A DNA stretch of 64,000 bases from Austropuccinia psidii (taxonomy: Eukaryota; Basidiomycota; Pucciniomycetes; Pucciniales; Sphaerophragmiaceae). The notes under the pieces are model-generated. The model worked only from the letters and a program-made list of their open reading frames with translations. It did not search any database and was not told the origin of the DNA. A program made the translations under genes and the position numbers. Shown here in pieces: positions 21,885-35,289 of this stretch. Location of the stretch: the NCBI GenBank assembly GCA_023105745.1, contig JALGQZ010000002.1, forward strand, positions 46,350,497 through 46,414,496, written 5' to 3'. Numbering within the stretch: the stretch's first letter is position 1; every line of letters starts with the position of its first letter.

Positions 21885-22323
21885 CGGGTTGGTTAAGGGG
21901 GAGCCTTTCTGGCCTCCAAAATTCAATTTGCTGGCTTCTTTTCTAGTGGGACTAGGTTAAAAGCCATTCGGGTTGGTTGATTTATGTTAATGGGGTGCTT
22001 TAAATGTATTCGGGTGGCTGTTTTAGTCTTTATGAGTGTTATTACCCCCAATTGAAGCTTTAAAATACTTCGGGTGACTATTTCCTACTTGCAGAGACAT
22101 TTGGATGGGTTTTACTACCCCTTATCCTGTGTATAATAGAATCGGGTGAGCTGTCTTTCTTTTTTTTCTTTTTTTTTTTTAATTCTTATTATTACTTATT
22201 TATTTATTCTTCTTTTATATATCTCTAGTTCCTTAAAAAGCTCTTTTATTGTTCTCTAAACCTCTTTGCGTGGTTTGCACTCGGTTGGTCAGTTCCTTAA
22301 ACTCTTATAGCAGCTTCGGGTCC
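21885..22323 (+). repeat. Interspersed CGGGT(T)GG motif array
   Basis: TCGGGTTGG-like motifs occur at about 21885, 21969, 22011, 22071, 22143, 22282 and 22317, several preceded by GCTTTAAA and followed by TACCCC. Spacing is 35-140 bp. This is probably another decayed tandem repeat next to the hairpin array. Confidence 0.5.
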
Positions 22324-23874
22324 AAGCCGGATTTGACCATTTTTCTGCAATACCCTCCCAAAATCAAGTCATTGGGCCTCTCAATTGCTAGGATGCCATA
22401 CATCTACTCCTAATTTCATTGGTTAGTTCGTTTTGGGTCTAGGTGAGTGTTTTTCTTTTACATCTATATTCAAATCAAAGTGGAGTGAAATGCTGGGTTT
22501 TCCTGGTGTCACCTCACCTTTGTAGTTCTCTAAACAGCATTGGGTGCATCATTCAATAAGAGGCCAGATCAGGGGAGGTACTGGTACTCCTAGATTCTTT
22601 TTTACCTCATTGTACAGTACAGTAGCTTGATTTGCATCAGGTTGGTGGTTTTAGTGAATACCATGTTTTCACTAATATCAGTTTTGTTAATTTTAGTAAT
22701 AAAAGGTGGTAGTTCCCTTGACAACTTCAGTAACCATTGAAAGATTATTTTGTGATCACTAATTCACATTGAAATCTTTCAATAGCTTTTCAGTGTGATC
22801 CTAACCCGGTCTGTTGGTAATGGTAGAAAGTGAATCCTTTTCCCCAAGCTAAATTCACCTTTACCCCTTGGTCCCAGTACCACCTGTATTGATTTGGCTT
22901 TAGTCGGCAACTAATTTAGCTTAATTCCAGCATATCTGACATTCTAGTACAAAAATTAAGCCAAATACCCCTCCAATAGTACTTATAACCCTATCTCCCG
23001 TGGTGTGCTCTTAAATCGAGTTTACTGCTAGATTTCCAAGCTTGCAGGTGGCTGTACACTGTTCCTACCATATGTTGGTGTTCCACTATGAATTTACTAT
23101 GTATTGAGCACCTTGTCAATTAGTATCAATCTTCAACTCAATTCCTTGCTTTTTTCTTCTTTTTCTTCTGGCTACTGAATTTAGCCAGTTTTTGTTCATA
23201 TTATAGGATTCATTCAATAGGCCACACTAGGAGGAGACTCTGGGGCCAACCAATCTTCACCTGGTGTTCCCTTGATATGTGAGCAATGTGGCTGAGATGT
23301 CATTAAGATTTTTCATTCAATTTTATTAGATATGTTATGCTTTTTTTTCTGATTTACTTTAAGAAGAATAACACAAAACCAGCTAATGCCATTTTCTGAT
23401 GCAATCTGACATCCCAGACACTTTTTTATTTTATTTTTTTGTAAATTATTAATTGATATCTAAAACAGCAGTGACACACTTCCCACTAATTGAAGGATCC
23501 CCTTCATACTTATTTGGCCGATGGACCTCTTAGCTTTAGCTAGCCTACCCTCCTTTGTGTTAGTTTACTCTCTCAAGGTCTTGTTCTAACCTGTCATAAA
23601 TATGCTCTGTATAACCCATCCTTTTCCCAAAGGCTGAGCTTAAGCAGCTTAGATGGAATCTTTTTCTTCTTCTGGACCTTTACATCTTGACTGCTGTCTC
23701 TCCTCTTATTTTTTGAGTAGTAACAATAGAGGAACTAAACTCTGCTAGGCTTTAGCTTCCATTCATCATGCAGTAGTTCTGTTTGTTTGAGGGCTTCTGG
23801 AGATAACTAGGTTTATTTTCTTTTATTCAGCGTATAAGGAGGAGCCAGAGCATTTTAGATTGCTAAGCTGAAAC

Positions 23875-23883
23875 TATAAATAG
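23875..23883 (+). promoter_or_regulatory. TATA box candidate
   Basis: TATAAATAG lies about 170 bp upstream of the ATG at 24044. It matches the consensus well, in a region that is less AT-rich than its surroundings. Confidence 0.4.
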
Positions 23884-24043
23884 CTAGGAGGGGACCTTTC
23901 CAAGACAAATCCCGCCAATAGTCACTTGGTTGCACATTTTACTTAATTTTTTTTAAAATTCTCAGGTCTGTAAAGTAATTGTTTGTTATGACTTGATATA
24001 TAATTTCTTATCTTTTGAATTCTCCTTACTATTGCTTGTTAGG

Positions 24044-24307
24044 ATGAGCTGTAGTGATTGTTGCTATGGGTCTTGCTTTGAAGACTTCATAAATGCTTTT
24101 CCAGTTGAGGAAGTAGAGAGGATGATTTTTGGTGATGCTTCTCCTGCTTTTTGTAACACATTCTTGTTGGATTGGGCCTTAGCCTCAACAAGAGATTATT
24201 CCTTGCCTCCTTCCCTGGCGTCCTTTTCACAAGATCCATCCCCAGCGCTTTTGGAAGAGGTTCCTGAGCCTGCAATGGCTTTTTATGCCTTTATCCAGGG
24301 AAAGTAA
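24044..24307 (+). CDS. Hypothetical protein, possible broken or spliced gene
   Basis: An 87-residue ORF beginning MSCSDCCYGSC, of unknown function. The ATG follows TTGTTAG, which could be an acceptor for an upstream intron. A TAA ends the ORF at 24305-24307, but the same frame then stays open to 24482 with ordinary amino-acid composition (PNPFNYFLGNGTS, RTRPVSKK), so the TAA may be a nonsense mutation or lie in an intron. A convincing intron follows at 24483-24543 (GTAGGT ... CTAATAC ... CTAG, 61 bp). No homologue or domain is recognised. It may be a host gene remnant or part of an unidentified element. Confidence 0.3.
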   Translation: MSCSDCCYGSCFEDFINAFPVEEVERMIFGDASPAFCNTFLLDWALASTRDYSLPPSLASFSQDPSPALLEEVPEPAMAFYAFIQGK

Positions 24308-25435
24308 AATCCACAACTTTTTGTGCCCAATCCGTTCAATTACTTCCTAGGAAATGGAACTTCTACCTCTTCTTCTGGTGAGACCATGAGAACTCGTCCT
24401 GTTTCCAAAAAAACACCATTGCTACTTCCTTTGACCTTGCGACTCTACTTGTCATGCCATTACTTCTCGTTAGTTACTCTGGGTAGGTTTAATTCTTTGC
24501 TTTTATTTTATTCTATCTTGATGTGCATAAAACTAATACCTAGGCATGGATTTGTTTATATATATACAGTTATATATTGTTTCTTTTTCATCATTGTTTT
24601 GTACTTTTATTTCATTATATATATATATATATATTGATGTTTTTCTTGTGTTGTAGCTCTTTTCCATCGTTATTTGATGTGCTAGACGTTTCTGTGGCTA
24701 GCTCACTGCTAGCATTCCAAAGCTTTATGTAGAAAAAAACAAATTAAAACAAATGAATAAATAAAAGTAATCAAATTCCTAAAGTAAGCTCCAGAGGGAC
24801 TTGAAGCAAAAGAAAAAATGATCAATACAAAATAATTTAATATATAATTTTGTAACTAACAGCAATTGGTTAATTAATGAATGGTAAGCTCTGAAGGAAA
24901 AAATACTAAGATTTCTTTTAATATTTCCATAGGTAATTTCTATCTTTTGAGCATATCCCAATAATAATTCTTCTAAGGAAAATTGATATAAGAAGTTATC
25001 CAAAGAATATTCAAGTAATAAAAAACATTTTTCTTTGTTTTTGTCTTATTTTATTTTTTTTATTTTTTTTAGAAATAATAAAAAGGCAAACTTTAATATA
25101 GTGAGAGAAAAAAAACCAAACAAAACAAATAAAACAGATCCAAGCTTGAAAACTAAATTCAATAAATTAAGTTTAAATTTACGTAACGTTCAATAAGACA
25201 GATTGTTAATGGTAGAGTAAGCCTTCCGCTATCTAGCTATTGGTAAAATGCTTTGATATTTAATGATAAAATTATTGATTGAAGCTTTCCAAAATACTTT
25301 CTCTACCTATTTCAGCTTGCAAACTGAGTTCTCCAAAGTTAATCTAAGTATTTTGTCATTTTTATATATAGAAATTATTTAATAAGTATTAATTTAATGT
25401 AGACTGATGCATTCTTGTTTAAGACTTCTATATTG

Positions 25436-25440
25436 ATTTG
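25436..25440. repeat. R4 left target-site duplication
   Basis: ATTTG precedes the 5' LTR; AGTTG (56147-56151) follows the 3' LTR end. Four of five bases match, as expected for an old 5-bp duplication. Confidence 0.6.
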
Positions 25441-27345
25441 TGTGAGCCTTGAGGTATATTTTACATACCCAAATAGGCCACAATTATATTTAAAAATAGA
25501 TTTTGAATTATACATAACCCATAAGTCAGGCGTATTTCAAAATTCATCATTTTTAATTTTAGAAAAGCTGGAGAACTTTTTATTGAGTCAGTAAATCCAT
25601 GAATTTAAGACCAGATTTGGATTACACACAAAGATTCACCTAGGGTAGCTCCATAGAGTAAATAAGCTCAAATTAACACTTTGAGGTGGTAATATGGAAA
25701 ATACTTCAATACCTCATAAAAGAATTTTGAATTTTTTTGTTTTTCTCAATTTCACGCCAAAATAATGGGAATGTGAGAAATCCCATGTTACACATACACT
25801 AAGAATAGTGTTATGCATGTTTGTGGCACTTAATATCATGGTATTGTTACATACAGTTTTGGTAAACCCATAGTGGATATCTGTCTTGAAGCTCAAATTT
25901 CTATTTTGACGTGAAAAATAGTCAGATGGGACAAAAGACATCAAAGAGAGCCAGGGTACCTAACTTCTGAGGTCTCTGAGGCATGGACACCTCCAAAGCT
26001 TGGATCCATGGCTGATCTTGGCCAAATTAATTTACTAAAACCTTTTTGGAACTTGGTTACCAAGACAAAACTTAATTAAATCATAAGAAAATTGCAAATA
26101 AGCTGCTATTTCGACGTGACAAGGAGGTAAAGAGCTACTTAGACTCCTGTAACCATGTCAATTGTTAATGATTTTCCATGGATAGACCTTAAAAGAGTAA
26201 TTAAAACCCTTTTGAGACTAGTATCCATTGATTTGCCTCATAGCAACCAGCAATATACTGCCATTTGCAATTCTATGTAGAAATGAAGTAAAATTTTCAA
26301 AATTCCATTAAAAATACAATTCTTAATTAATCTTGATGAAGCTTTCAATACCAATGGAGAATAGTATTATCCACCTCGAAACCAAAAAGAATTAAGGCTT
26401 GATAAGTAAAATCAAAAGTTTTACTTATAGTCCATTTTTGATGATTCTATGTAAAATACTGAATCTTCAAAGATTCACAGAAAATACAGACTGTGATGAA
26501 GTTACCAATAAAATTTATAACCTTGAGAAATTAATTTTTATTTTGAAATAAAAGAAGATTAGAAGTTGTTACTCCTTTATTTCTTAACCATATTTGGGTT
26601 GGTAACCATGTAATAACCTCAATTAAGTAATTATGACAATTTTACATGACAACAAATGATTCAATCATTAATCCAAAAATAATTAATGCTTTCTCACTAA
26701 CTGGTTTTTTAGTTTTCTCCATGGCACGCCTCTATGAGCTGTCTTAGACTTAAAAGAGGCTTCCTCTTGCTGTTTTTTCCTAATCATCACATTCTTTTAT
26801 GATACCTTTTTTACCAACAAGTAAGTATTAGTTAAGACTGTTCTTAAGTGTTTTATTCTTTCAGACTGAATCAGAAAGACGTGAAATCATAGAAATAAAC
26901 TATATATTGTTGTAATCTTGTTATAAATAAATTTTGATCCTTTAAATGCACAATTCCACATCAAAATCTCTCTGCTTTTATCTTTCATAAGTTCTTTGGA
27001 GTATCAGTGAGTAATTTGTCTTACTTCTTAAAGTTTTTCTCTAGTATTAGTTTTCTTCAAGACTTAACTTTATAATTATTCTTTTAAAAGATAATTTTAT
27101 TTTAAAATAATTTTATTATTTTAATAAAAGAAGTCTTTATTATTAAATTCTTCTTGTAATTGATTCTTGTAGACAATTACTGCTTACTGTTATAATCACT
27201 AGTAGTGTATAACAAGTAAAAGGAATAATTCTTTCATTATTTAATTTTGGTTATAATAATTGTTTATCATTATCTTTCATAAGAATAGTCATAGTAATGT
27301 TGATTAATAGTAATTTTATCGAGCGTTTCACAGACATATCTTACA
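25441..27345 (+). repeat. R4 5' LTR, 1,905 bp
   Basis: Starts TGTGAGCCTTGAGG and ends ATCTTACA. The first ten bases are shared with the family IV LTR (R6). A TATA-like element is at 26922-26930. I did not identify a poly(A) signal with confidence. Confidence 0.93.
26922..26930 (+). promoter_or_regulatory. TATA-like element in R4 LTR
   Basis: TATAAATAA about 420 bp before the LTR end. The same position in the R4 3' LTR (35243) and in both R5 LTRs keeps TATAAAT or TATAAATT, which suggests it is the LTR core promoter. Confidence 0.5.
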
Positions 27346-27363
27346 TTTGGGCGCCTGGCCATG
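27346..27363 (+). other. R4 primer binding site
   Basis: TTTGGGCGCCTGGCCATG directly after the LTR. It differs by a few bases from the motif in R1, R5 and R6. Confidence 0.65.
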
Positions 27364-27739
27364 TTTTTTGAACCTTATGCCCTTAATTAATATATCTTTA
27401 AGTTCTAAAATATATTAATTTCATATTTTTTTCTTTCAATTTGAAGTCAAAGTTATTTTTATTTTTGAAATTGTCTTGAAATCTGTTTTTCATTGAGGAA
27501 TTTGGTTTAATTTTATATTGTTTTTACACGTGGCTTTTTCACATCCAAAAACTTATAAAATTACTCTTTGAGTTACTCTGAATGAATCTTTTCATTCAAA
27601 ATCTTAAATTTTAAATTATTTTTCTTTAAAAATCATAATAATTTTCTTTAATATATAAAAAATACAAAACTTATAAAAAATCCTTGAAAATATTTCAAAG
27701 CATAAAAATAATTTTTTCTTTTTATCAAATTTTTTCTAG

Positions 27740-28700
27740 TGTTTTTAATCAAATACTGTGTAGCTGGTAACAGACTCAGTAAAAGATATATTACTAATCC
27801 AGAATCTGAAGAGAGTATTTAGGTGCAGATTTCTAAAAGAGGCACCTTATGCAACTCTGAAAAAGCTAAATTACCACCAAAAGGTGTGTTTTATCTTTAT
27901 ATTTTCACTCTTTATCTTAAAGTTGACCTAAAAATGGTACATACCAGAAATGGAAGCAACTATTCAGTCCAAAAAGATAGATGTGGACAAGGAAGAGGCA
28001 AGACCAAATCCAGAAGTGTCAAATCTTCCTCAAGAAAGACACATATAGAGGATGCCAGAGTTTCCCCCCATTCCCCAAGGTCTGTACCCAAAAACTTTGA
28101 TGAGAATTCTGAATCTGAACTGATTTATGATAAAATTTCAAGGGCTGACCCACTTCCAAGTGGCAGAAATAGAAATATATCAATGCCACTACAAAAAATG
28201 ATTCAGTGCAACCAAAGAAGAGGAGTGGGAAATATTCCCAAGCCTTTGGCAGGGGGCCATGAACTCCTACTTACACATCAAGAGCTTTCTGGGTCAGGAG
28301 AAGACCATAGAACTCTTAGGAGGTTGGATCCCATTGTCTTGCAAAAACAAGGTCAAAAAGATAAAGAATTGGTTGAAGAACCAAAGTCTTTTATCCATAG
28401 ACCAGAAGAAGGAACTGAAAATGACTCCAGCTTTTGAGACAGAAGGCCCAGTGGCGTCTACCAGCTCCAGAAGTGTCCAAAGACAAGCCCAAAGGACCTC
28501 AGAAGAAGCAGAAAGGTCCCAAGAACCATCAAGGCAAGGGCAAAGCCAAAGCCAATTGGCACAGACCTTACCCACAGCAGTATAGGATTCCCCAATTGGA
28601 GCCTTCATCAGCGGACAGTGTCTTCAATATGGCAAGAGCTCTGATAGAATTCACAGCCAAAGAGCAGGAAAGAATGAACAGGACTTTTCCACACAAATAA
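27740..28700 (+). pseudogene. R4 ORFX remnant (spliced accessory ORF)
   Basis: Putative exon 27740-27883 follows TTTTTTCTAG and ends at donor G|GTGTGT. The proximal acceptor ends at 27947 (CCAG|AAATGG) for ORFX; a distal one ends at 27967 for frame G. The ORFX frame then gives recognisable pieces: MNSYLHIKSFLGQ and GGWIPL at 28259-28440, and after a frameshift the Lys-rich linker and WHRPYPQQYRIP...MARALIEF to 28700. Stops include TAG in the first exon and two TGA codons before 28259 that R5 shares. An 11-bp length difference from R5 near 28465 shifts the frame. The homology to R6 ORFX is clear in the C-terminal half. Confidence 0.55.
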
Positions 28701-31700
28701 TAAATCAAATACACTTTGTTAAATCTAGTATTGATGTAGAACTTGGTAAATTTGATGCAAAGCTAAATAAAATCATATTGAACATGAGTGAATTAAAGAG
28801 AATTGACAAGAAGCATATTGAATGGTATCCATTTACAAATTTCAGACTTGATTCAATTACCAATACATGTGACATAATTGAGAGTAAATTTCAAGTTCAA
28901 AATGATGAAATGGAAGATCTTTCTATTTTAAATATTAATGATCAACTTAGAATTCTGAAAGATCATGTCTTGGAAATAACTAAAAATACTAATCAGTTTA
29001 CCACACATTTGGCAAAAAGTGACAGTGAAATGCAGAAGTTAAAGAATGAAATCATTTCACATGTAGAACAAATTCATATGAATTATGAACCACATATGCC
29101 AAGACATTCTACACCTTTGACTGAAGAGAAACATTCTGTTGAAGGAATTTTGACCCCATTCTTAGGAGAAAATGTCATCTATCCAAAAAATATTTCCAAA
29201 TTAGAGGAATGGCCAACATTCTTTGGTGGAGGAGAATACAACCATATTGAGTTCATCAGAATTATTTATATGTTTCAGGAAGCTTTTCACATACCTGATT
29301 AAATTATAGTTGGCAAATTACACTCTCTGTTTACCAGAACTTCAAAGAAATTATATTACAAGATGTGACTGGATCATGGAAAGCATGATTCTTCTTGGTG
29401 GAAATATGAATTGATTACCAAATGGGGCAATAATTCTTGGAGATTTAAAATGGAAAATGCTGTTGAAAGTGCCATTTTTAACTCAGAAAAGGATAAACCA
29501 CTTAATTGGTTCTTCAGGCAAAAAGACATATTATCTGCTTTACACCCAGATATGTCTGACACTATGATCAATATGAAGATATTAAGGGATTGTGGAGGGT
29601 ATCTAGGTCATGCTATCAAGTGCAGATGTGTAGAACCCTGTTCAACAGAGGACTACATAAATTCAATGGAAGATATCATTACTAGAGCAGGAATTGGTAA
29701 AATTTGGACTAAAATTCCTATGGAGTCCAAAATGGTCCCAAAGATTTCCAAAGAGGACAGAAAACCTGAAAGACCTATTTTGAAGTGTCATAAATGTGGA
29801 AATATTTCACATTTAGCCAACACTTGCACCAAGAAGACGAAAATCAATGAAGTTCAAGTCATTGAAGAAGCTCAGTGTACTGAAGAGAAAGAGGAATCTG
29901 ATCTAGAATCTGCAGTCTCTGAGGACACACCAGTAGAGGACTATCCCATTGGAAAAATTACAGCTTTCTTTGAGTTCACAGAATTCCATACTCATTTACC
30001 ACAGTACAGTGAAGATTGTCACAACCTGATCAATATCCAAGATGCCAGTATTTTTAAAACCAAACCTGCTAGAGGTAAAGGGTACACTGCTGGAGCATCT
30101 TGTATCACATCAATCCTGATGAATGATATTGAAGCCAAAGTGAATTTGGATACAGGAGCATTTTGTACGTGTGTAGGCAAAGATTATCTTCAAACCATAC
30201 TCCCTGGATGGAAGAATCATCTATTACCAACAGAAGGTATACAACTTAGTAGTGCCAGTAATAATATGTACCCTTTAGGCATATTGGACACTAATCTTGT
30301 ATTCCCACACCCAGAAGGAAGTATTGGAATGAAAACTGAGATTGTAGTAATGGACAATTGCACATCTCAGCACATCATTCTTGGAAGTGATTACTTGAAT
30401 ATTTATGGTATTGATATCAATAACCATAAAGACATATATTTCACAATTGGAGAAAACAAAAGACAAAAATTTGCTTTTTCCAATATTCCAAAACAAATAT
30501 CAATAGTATCTTCTAAAAAAGATACTTACAATGAAGAATTTGTCACTAATCAACTTGTTGAAGCACAAATTAATCCATCATGGTCACCAAAGATGAGAAA
30601 TGAACTTATTGATGTGTTATGCACATATAATAATGCATTTGCCTCTGATAATGAACCATTAGGTGCTATAAAAGGACATGAAGTTGATATTACTCTTAAT
30701 ATTGACAGACCATATCCTACAATACTTAGAAGACCAGCTTATCTAGCCAGTCCCATAGCTAGAGAAGCCTTGGAAAAACATATCCAAGAGTTGCTCCAAC
30801 TTGGTGTGCTAAGGAAAGTAGGCCATAATGAAGAGGTTGAAGTGAAAACACCTGTTATTATTCCTAGGAATAATGGTAAATAAAGAATGGTTCAAGATTT
30901 TAGAGCATTGAATACCTACACAGTTCCAGATAGGTATCCAATTGCTAGAATTGAAGAAACTTTGACCCAATTGTCTAAAGCCAAGTATATAACATCAATG
31001 GATGCATTGAAAGGCTTTCACCACAATGTTTTGACGCCTAAAACTAAGAAATTACTTAGAATTATCACTCACTGTGGTATTTATGAGTGTCTTAGAACTC
31101 CATTTGGTATTAAAAATGCACCATCTCATTATCAAAGAATGATGAATCATTTATATTGATGATATCATCATATGTTCTGACTCATGGTCTTTGAACCTTG
31201 AAAGACTTTAAAGAGTACTTCAAAAAGTTGCAGAAGTGAATATGAATATTTCACTCAAGAAATGCACTTTTGGTTTGAAGATCTCAAAGCATTAGGACAT
31301 ATTGTTTCTGTTTTAAGCTTGGGTATTGACAAAAATGGAGTAGCAGCAGTGTTACTTAAGCCAATACCCCAGAACAAGAAAGAAATGATGTCTTTCCATG
31401 AGCTTGCTAGTTATTATAGGAAACATTTGGAAGACTTTGCAATTCTAGCCAAGTCACTCTATAGAATCTGTGATCAATAAACAGTATTTGAGATGACACA
31501 GGAGAGAATTAAAGCTTATGAGAAGATAAGGAAAGCTCTTACAGAAACACCTTTGCTACTCATGCCTGACTGGAATATACCTTTTAAATTGTGCATTGAT
31601 GCATGTGGAGATGGATTAGGGGAAGCCCTACATCAAGTCCAAATTATCAATGACAAACCTACAGAAGGACCAGTTCGTTCAGTCTCAAGACAAATCAAAC

Positions 31701-33603
31701 CAACAGAAGCCAGATACTGTGCAAGCCAGATAGAATGTTTATTCTTGGTATGTGCGCTTGAGAAATTGCACTATTATCTTGATGGCAGTGGTTTTGAAGT
31801 GATAACTGACTGTAATGCTGTGAAATCACTTCTCAACATGAAAAATCCCAACAGACACATGTTGAGATGGCAAATAGCCATTCAAGAATAGAGAGGAAAC
31901 ATTGCTATAGCTCACAAAGCAGGAAAAATTCACAAGAATGCTGATGTAATTAGAAGGTGGGCATTAGCCTACTCCTGATAATCCAGCTTATGTACCTTTG
32001 GAAGCAGAACCACAGATTGCAATTGGAGGAATTAACATGACTGATATTGGGACTGAATTCTTTGAAGAGGTCAGAGAATCTTATAAGAAAGAAAAGAATT
32101 TCCATATCTTGACTTCCTTATTAGATAAAGACTGCAAAGATACATCTTTAGTAAATGCACTGGATGAAGTTTGGAGAAATTCCTATTCTGAAGGAAGATT
32201 TCACTTGTTTGATGGGATTATTTACCACAGAACCAAACATTCTTGTGTAATGACATTGTGTATCAGATTGCTTATCAATACCATTCTTCATGAATGCCAT
32301 GATAGCATCTACTCTGGGAACCTGTCAGAGGACAGAACACTTGAAAGGGTGAAGAGCTGTGCATGGTGGTCATCTTGGAGAAAAGAGACCATTGAGTATT
32401 GCCACACCTGTGACAGATTCCAAAACAAAAACAGGTGTACAGGCAAGAAATTTGGACTTATGATCCATATCCAAGAACCAAAATGCCGTTGGGAAGTTTT
32501 TCACATGGATTGGGTCACAGCACTTCCTCCAAGTGGTGACAAGGGCTATAATGATTATTTGGTCATTGTAGACAGATATAGCAAGAATCCCATATTTCTA
32601 CCATGTCATAAAGATGACACTGCTATGGATACAGCTCTTATTCTATGGAGTAGAGTTATTTATCATACAGGATTATTTGAGAATATCATAAGTGAAAGAG
32701 ATCCCAAGTTCACATATGCACTTTGGACCAATATTCATAGATTGTTTGGGACTAAGTTATCATTCTCTACAGAATATCACCCTCAAACAGATGGGCTAGC
32801 AGAAAGAATGATTCAAACTTCAGAAGAAATGATCAGGAGATTTTGTTCTTATGGATTGGAATTCAAAATACTCAGATGGCTTTACCCATGACTGGTGCAC
32901 TCTGATACCTGAATTAGAATTGGCATATAAGACATCAGTCCATTCTTCCACAGGCCAAACTCCTGCTATGTTAGAAAAAGGATGGAATCCAAGACTCCCA
33001 GCAGATACACTGAGGAAAGACTTGATTGACATTCATCCTACAGCTTCCAGCTTCAAAGTAATGCTTGATAAAGTGAAACATCATGCAAAACAAAATATAA
33101 ATGATGCTTTTGACTATGCAAAACAGAAGTGGGACAAGAGTCACAAAGTACCAGACTTCAAAGTAGGGGACTTAGTTCTAGTTTCAACCTTGAGTTTAAA
33201 TAATATCAAAGGCCCAAAGAAACTTAATTATTCTTATGTAGGACCTTTTGTTATTGTTTCCTTACACGGAACCAATGCAGTTCAAGTGGAATTAAGTGTT
33301 GAATTGGAAAATAAACACCCCACCTTTCCAGTAAGCTTGATAAAACCTTATCAACCAACTGACAAAGACTTTTTTCCTTTAAGGAACCCAACTCCTTTAA
33401 CTGTACCACCAGTTGAACAGAGTGAATAAAGAAAGATAAAGAAATTCATCAAAGAAAGGAGACTTAGGGATAGAAATCAAAGAGAATATCTTGTCAGATA
33501 TAGAACTCCAGTACATGAAGATGAATGGCTGGCAGAATCAGAAATACCTGACTCAGATAAACTCTTAAGAATATTTAGACATGAAAGAAGGCCACAAGCC
33601 TGA
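27934..33603 (+). pseudogene. gag-pol: R4 gag-pol remnant
   Basis: Frame G from ATG 27934. Main pieces: gag N-terminus to 28437; coiled-coil segment 28778-29302 ending in TAA; capsid, zinc knuckle CHKCGNISHLANTC and protease LDTGAF at 29411-30883; RT from 30887 to 31159, where about 40 bp before the YIDD motif are deleted; connection 31262-31480; RNase H 31493-31891; integrase 31998-32891 with HHCC and DDE residues, frameshifted near 32865; integrase C-terminus 32851-33429; and a chromodomain-like tail (EYLVRYRTP) ending at 33603. Stops at 30881, 31478, 31889 and 33427 confirm it is inactive. Confidence 0.93.
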
Positions 33604-33734
33604 ATATGTCTAAAAATGTGCTTTTATTACTTGATCAAAGTGATGAAAAGAGGTTGGACAGTGGACATTAACCCCCTTTGGGGACTTTTTCTTCTTTATA
33701 CCATTGATAAAATTGTGGTACAGTTTTATTTTTT
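33604..33734 (+). other. R4 3' untranslated spacer
   Basis: Between the end of pol and the PPT. It contains CCCCCTTTGGGG, also present in R5 (53777-53788). No ORF. Confidence 0.6.
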
Positions 33735-33746
33735 GGTGGGAGGGAA
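33735..33746 (+). other. R4 polypurine tract
   Basis: GGTGGGAGGGAA abuts the LTR start TGTGAGCC. The R5 tract (53834-53845) is identical, and the R6 tract (minus strand of 37309-37320) is similar. Confidence 0.85.
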
Positions 33747-35289
33747 TGTGAGCCTTGAGGTATATTTTACATACCCAAATAGGCCACAATTATATTTAAA
33801 AATATATTTTGAATTATACATAACCCATAAGTCATGCATATATTCAAAATTTGTCATTTTTAATTTTAGAAAAGTTGAATAACTTTTTATTGAGTAAGTA
33901 AATCCATAAATTTAAGACCAGATTTGGATTCTACACAAAGCTTCACCTAGGGTAGCTCCATAGAGTGAATAAGCTCAAATTAACTCTTTGAGGTGGTGAT
34001 ATGGAAAATAATTCAATACCACATCATCAATACCACATAAGAGAATTGTGAAAATTTTTGTTTTTCTCAATTTCATGCCAAAATAATGGGAATGTGAGAA
34101 GTCCCATGTTACATACACACTAAGAATAGTGTTATCCATGTTTGTGGCACTTAGTATCATGGTATTGTTACATACACTTTTGGTACACCCATAGTGGATA
34201 TCTGTCTTGAAGCTCAAATTTCTATTTTGACGTGAAAAATAATCAGAGGGGACAAAAGACATCAAAGAGAGCCAGGGTACACAACTTCTGAGGCCTCTGC
34301 GGCGTGGACAGCTCCAAAGCTTGGATCCATGGTTGATCGTTGCCCAATTAATGTACAAAAACCTTTTTGGAACTTGGTTACCAAGACAAAACTTAATTAA
34401 ATCATAAGAAAATTGCAAATAAGCTGCTATTTCGGCGTGACAAGGAGGTAAAGAGCAACTTAGACTCCTGTAACCATGTCAATTATTAATGATTTTCGAT
34501 GGATAAACCTTAAAAGATTAATTAAAACCCTTTTGAGACTAGTATCCATTGATTTACCTCATAGCAACCAGCAATATACTGCCATTTGCAATTCTATGTA
34601 GAAATGAAGTAAAATTTTCAAAATTCCATTAAAAATACAATTCTTAATTAATCTTGATGAAGCTTTCAAGACCAATGGAGAATAGTATTATCCACCTCTA
34701 AAACAATAAGAATTAAGGTTTAATAAGTAAAATTAAAAGTTTTACTTAAAGTCCATTTTTGATGATTCTACATAAAATACTGAATCTTCAAAGATTGACA
34801 GAAAATACAGACTGTGATGAAGTTTCCAATAACACTTATAACCTTGGGAAATTAATGTTTATCTTTAAATAAAAGAAGATTAGCAGTTTTTACTCCTTTA
34901 TTTCTTAACCATATTTGGGTTGGTAACCATGTAATAACCTCAATTAAGTAATTATGATAATTTTACGTGAAAACAAATGATGCAATCATTAATTCAAAAA
35001 AGGATTAATGCTTTCTCACTCACTGGTTTTTCATTTTGTTCCATGGCATGTCTCTATGAACTGTCTTAGACTTAAAAGAGGCTTCGTCTTTCTGTTTTTT
35101 CCAAATCATCACATTATTTATTATACCCTTTTTGCCAAGAAGTAAGTATTAGTTAAAACTTTTCTTGAGTGTTTGATTCATTCAGACTGAATTAAAAAGA
35201 CATGAAATCATAGAAATAAACTATATATTGTTGTAATCTTGTTATAAATCAATTTTGATCCTTTAAATCCACAATCCCACATCAAAATC
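33747..35289 (+). repeat. R4 3' LTR, first part
   Basis: Matches 25441 onward up to CATCAAAATC, where R5 begins. The remaining 377 bp continue at 55770-56146. 35285-35289 (AAATC) is the left copy of the R5 target duplication. Confidence 0.93.

Larger units (their letters stand above)
19900..25440. other. Mostly noncoding block between R3 pol and R4
   Basis: About 5.5 kb with no transposon coding sequence. It contains a hairpin array (20004-21853), a CGGGT-motif array (21885-22323), AT microsatellites (20779-20793, 21479-21526, 24616-24634), and one weak gene candidate on the plus strand (23875-24543). 22324-23870 and 24660-25440 hold nothing I can identify. It could be internal R3 sequence or an older host segment. 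Confidence 0.5.

Noticed and set aside
33616..33882. 88-residue plus-strand ORF spanning the R4 PPT and LTR start
   Set aside because: Runs through the PPT and LTR boundary, so it is a chance frame.
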